Origin: Lunularia cruciata
Lineage: Eukaryota > Streptophyta > Marchantiopsida > Lunulariales > Lunulariaceae
NCBI GenBank assembly: GCA_948567375.1
Contig: CAOYZS010000005.1
Span: 992,001 to 1,056,000, forward strand
DNA: 64,000 nucleotides
Direction of reading: 5' to 3'
Shown here: piece by piece, positions 63,718 through 64,000 of the stretch
Layout: each line of letters starts with the position of its first letter
How positions within the stretch are numbered: position 1 is the first letter of the stretch
Translations under genes and position numbers: made by a program
Notes under the pieces: generated by a model
The model's input: only the letters and a program-made list of their open reading frames with translations
What the model was told of the DNA's origin: nothing
Database searches by the model: none

Positions 63718-64000
63718 TGTGACAACCCGGCAAATATCACTTTTGTGATAATCAGGTAATTAAAGTTTGTTCCCATAGAGATACGAGTCAGAAATGTCCA
63801 AATACAAAGCAAAGTAACAATTTAGTTCTTCTTGGTTGCATCTTTAATCTCTTAGGTAGAAACCACACCTAGAAGAGAGTAACAAGCACTGATTTGCAGT
63901 CTTGTCACAAATTAACACTTCTTAATTACAACACCTTCAATTTTTTCCAAATAATCTTGATCGTGATGATTCAAGCTCTCCCAAAAATGCCACTTCACTG
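63718..64000 (-). mobile_element. L15: LTR (-), first 283 bases of its end
   Basis: On the - strand the LTR end GGGTTGTCACA is at 63718, with the standard R/U5 blocks (TGTGGTTTCTACCTAAGAG, AATCATCACGATCAAG) up to the window edge. It is inserted in E13 integrase. The duplication should be TGTGG (63713-63717), whose partner lies outside the window. Confidence 0.88.

Noticed and set aside
1..64000. A host coiled-coil gene family (myosin-like or kinesin-like) in tandem
   Set aside because: Every copy is bounded by LTR termini or by a truncation next to gag or pol. No motor, ATP-binding or other host domain is present, and no intron-exon pattern is needed.

Overview
This window looks like nuclear DNA from a land plant with a large, repeat-filled genome, and I see no host gene in it. 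Every recognisable coding stretch belongs to one family of Ty3/gypsy LTR retrotransposons. Several signs point to the non-chromovirus (Tat/Athila/Ogre) side of that superfamily: a tRNA-Arg-like primer site starting TGGTGCC, a protease motif of the DLGS type, a reverse transcriptase FIDD box, and an integrase that ends in a GPY module with no chromodomain. I cannot name the species. A fern, lycophyte or gymnosperm is a guess from overall flavour only.

The unusual point is the LTR. Full-length LTRs are about 3.7 kb. They begin TGTGGTACCCACA, end GGGTTGTCACA, and carry in U3 an open frame of about 850 codons. That frame encodes a conserved N-terminal region I cannot assign, an acidic hinge, a long coiled coil and a conserved tail. 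I call it the U3 coiled-coil ORF. Four solo LTRs with target-site duplications, and one element with both LTRs and a duplication, show that the ORF really lies inside the LTR. A 1.9 kb deleted LTR form (type B) keeps the same ends but only the last ~100 codons.

Layout, left to right. 1-2179: end of a + LTR (L1), nested in a - strand LTR (L3, 2180-5668) that also holds a type B solo LTR (L2, 2310-4215). 5669-6620: remains of the L3 element's integrase with a type B LTR fragment. 6621-17581: a + 5' LTR (L4) containing two solo LTRs (L5 9171-12951, L6 13026-16732), followed by primer site and decayed gag to 19675. 19676-33422: a - strand element (E8), with type B 3' LTR (L8, split by solo LTR L7 at 20029-23784), integrase, RNase H, RT, protease, gag, primer site and a truncated 5' LTR. 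33423-51965: a + element (E9), whose 5' LTR (L9) is split by the youngest and most complete element, E10 (34911-48279, duplication CTCTA). 51966-58217: a deleted - strand element (E11) with LTRs L11 and L12. 58218-63717: a + remnant (L13/E13) holding solo LTR L14 (58507-62232). 63718-64000: start of another - LTR (L15).

No complete, unbroken set of gag, pol and U3 ORF is present, so nothing here looks autonomous today. E10 and solo LTR L5 are the best preserved. Boundaries at exact LTR termini are reliable to the base. Boundaries at truncations (5966, 19676, 33422, 49626, 51966, 58217, 62938) are good to about 5-20 bases. All similarity statements are by eye.
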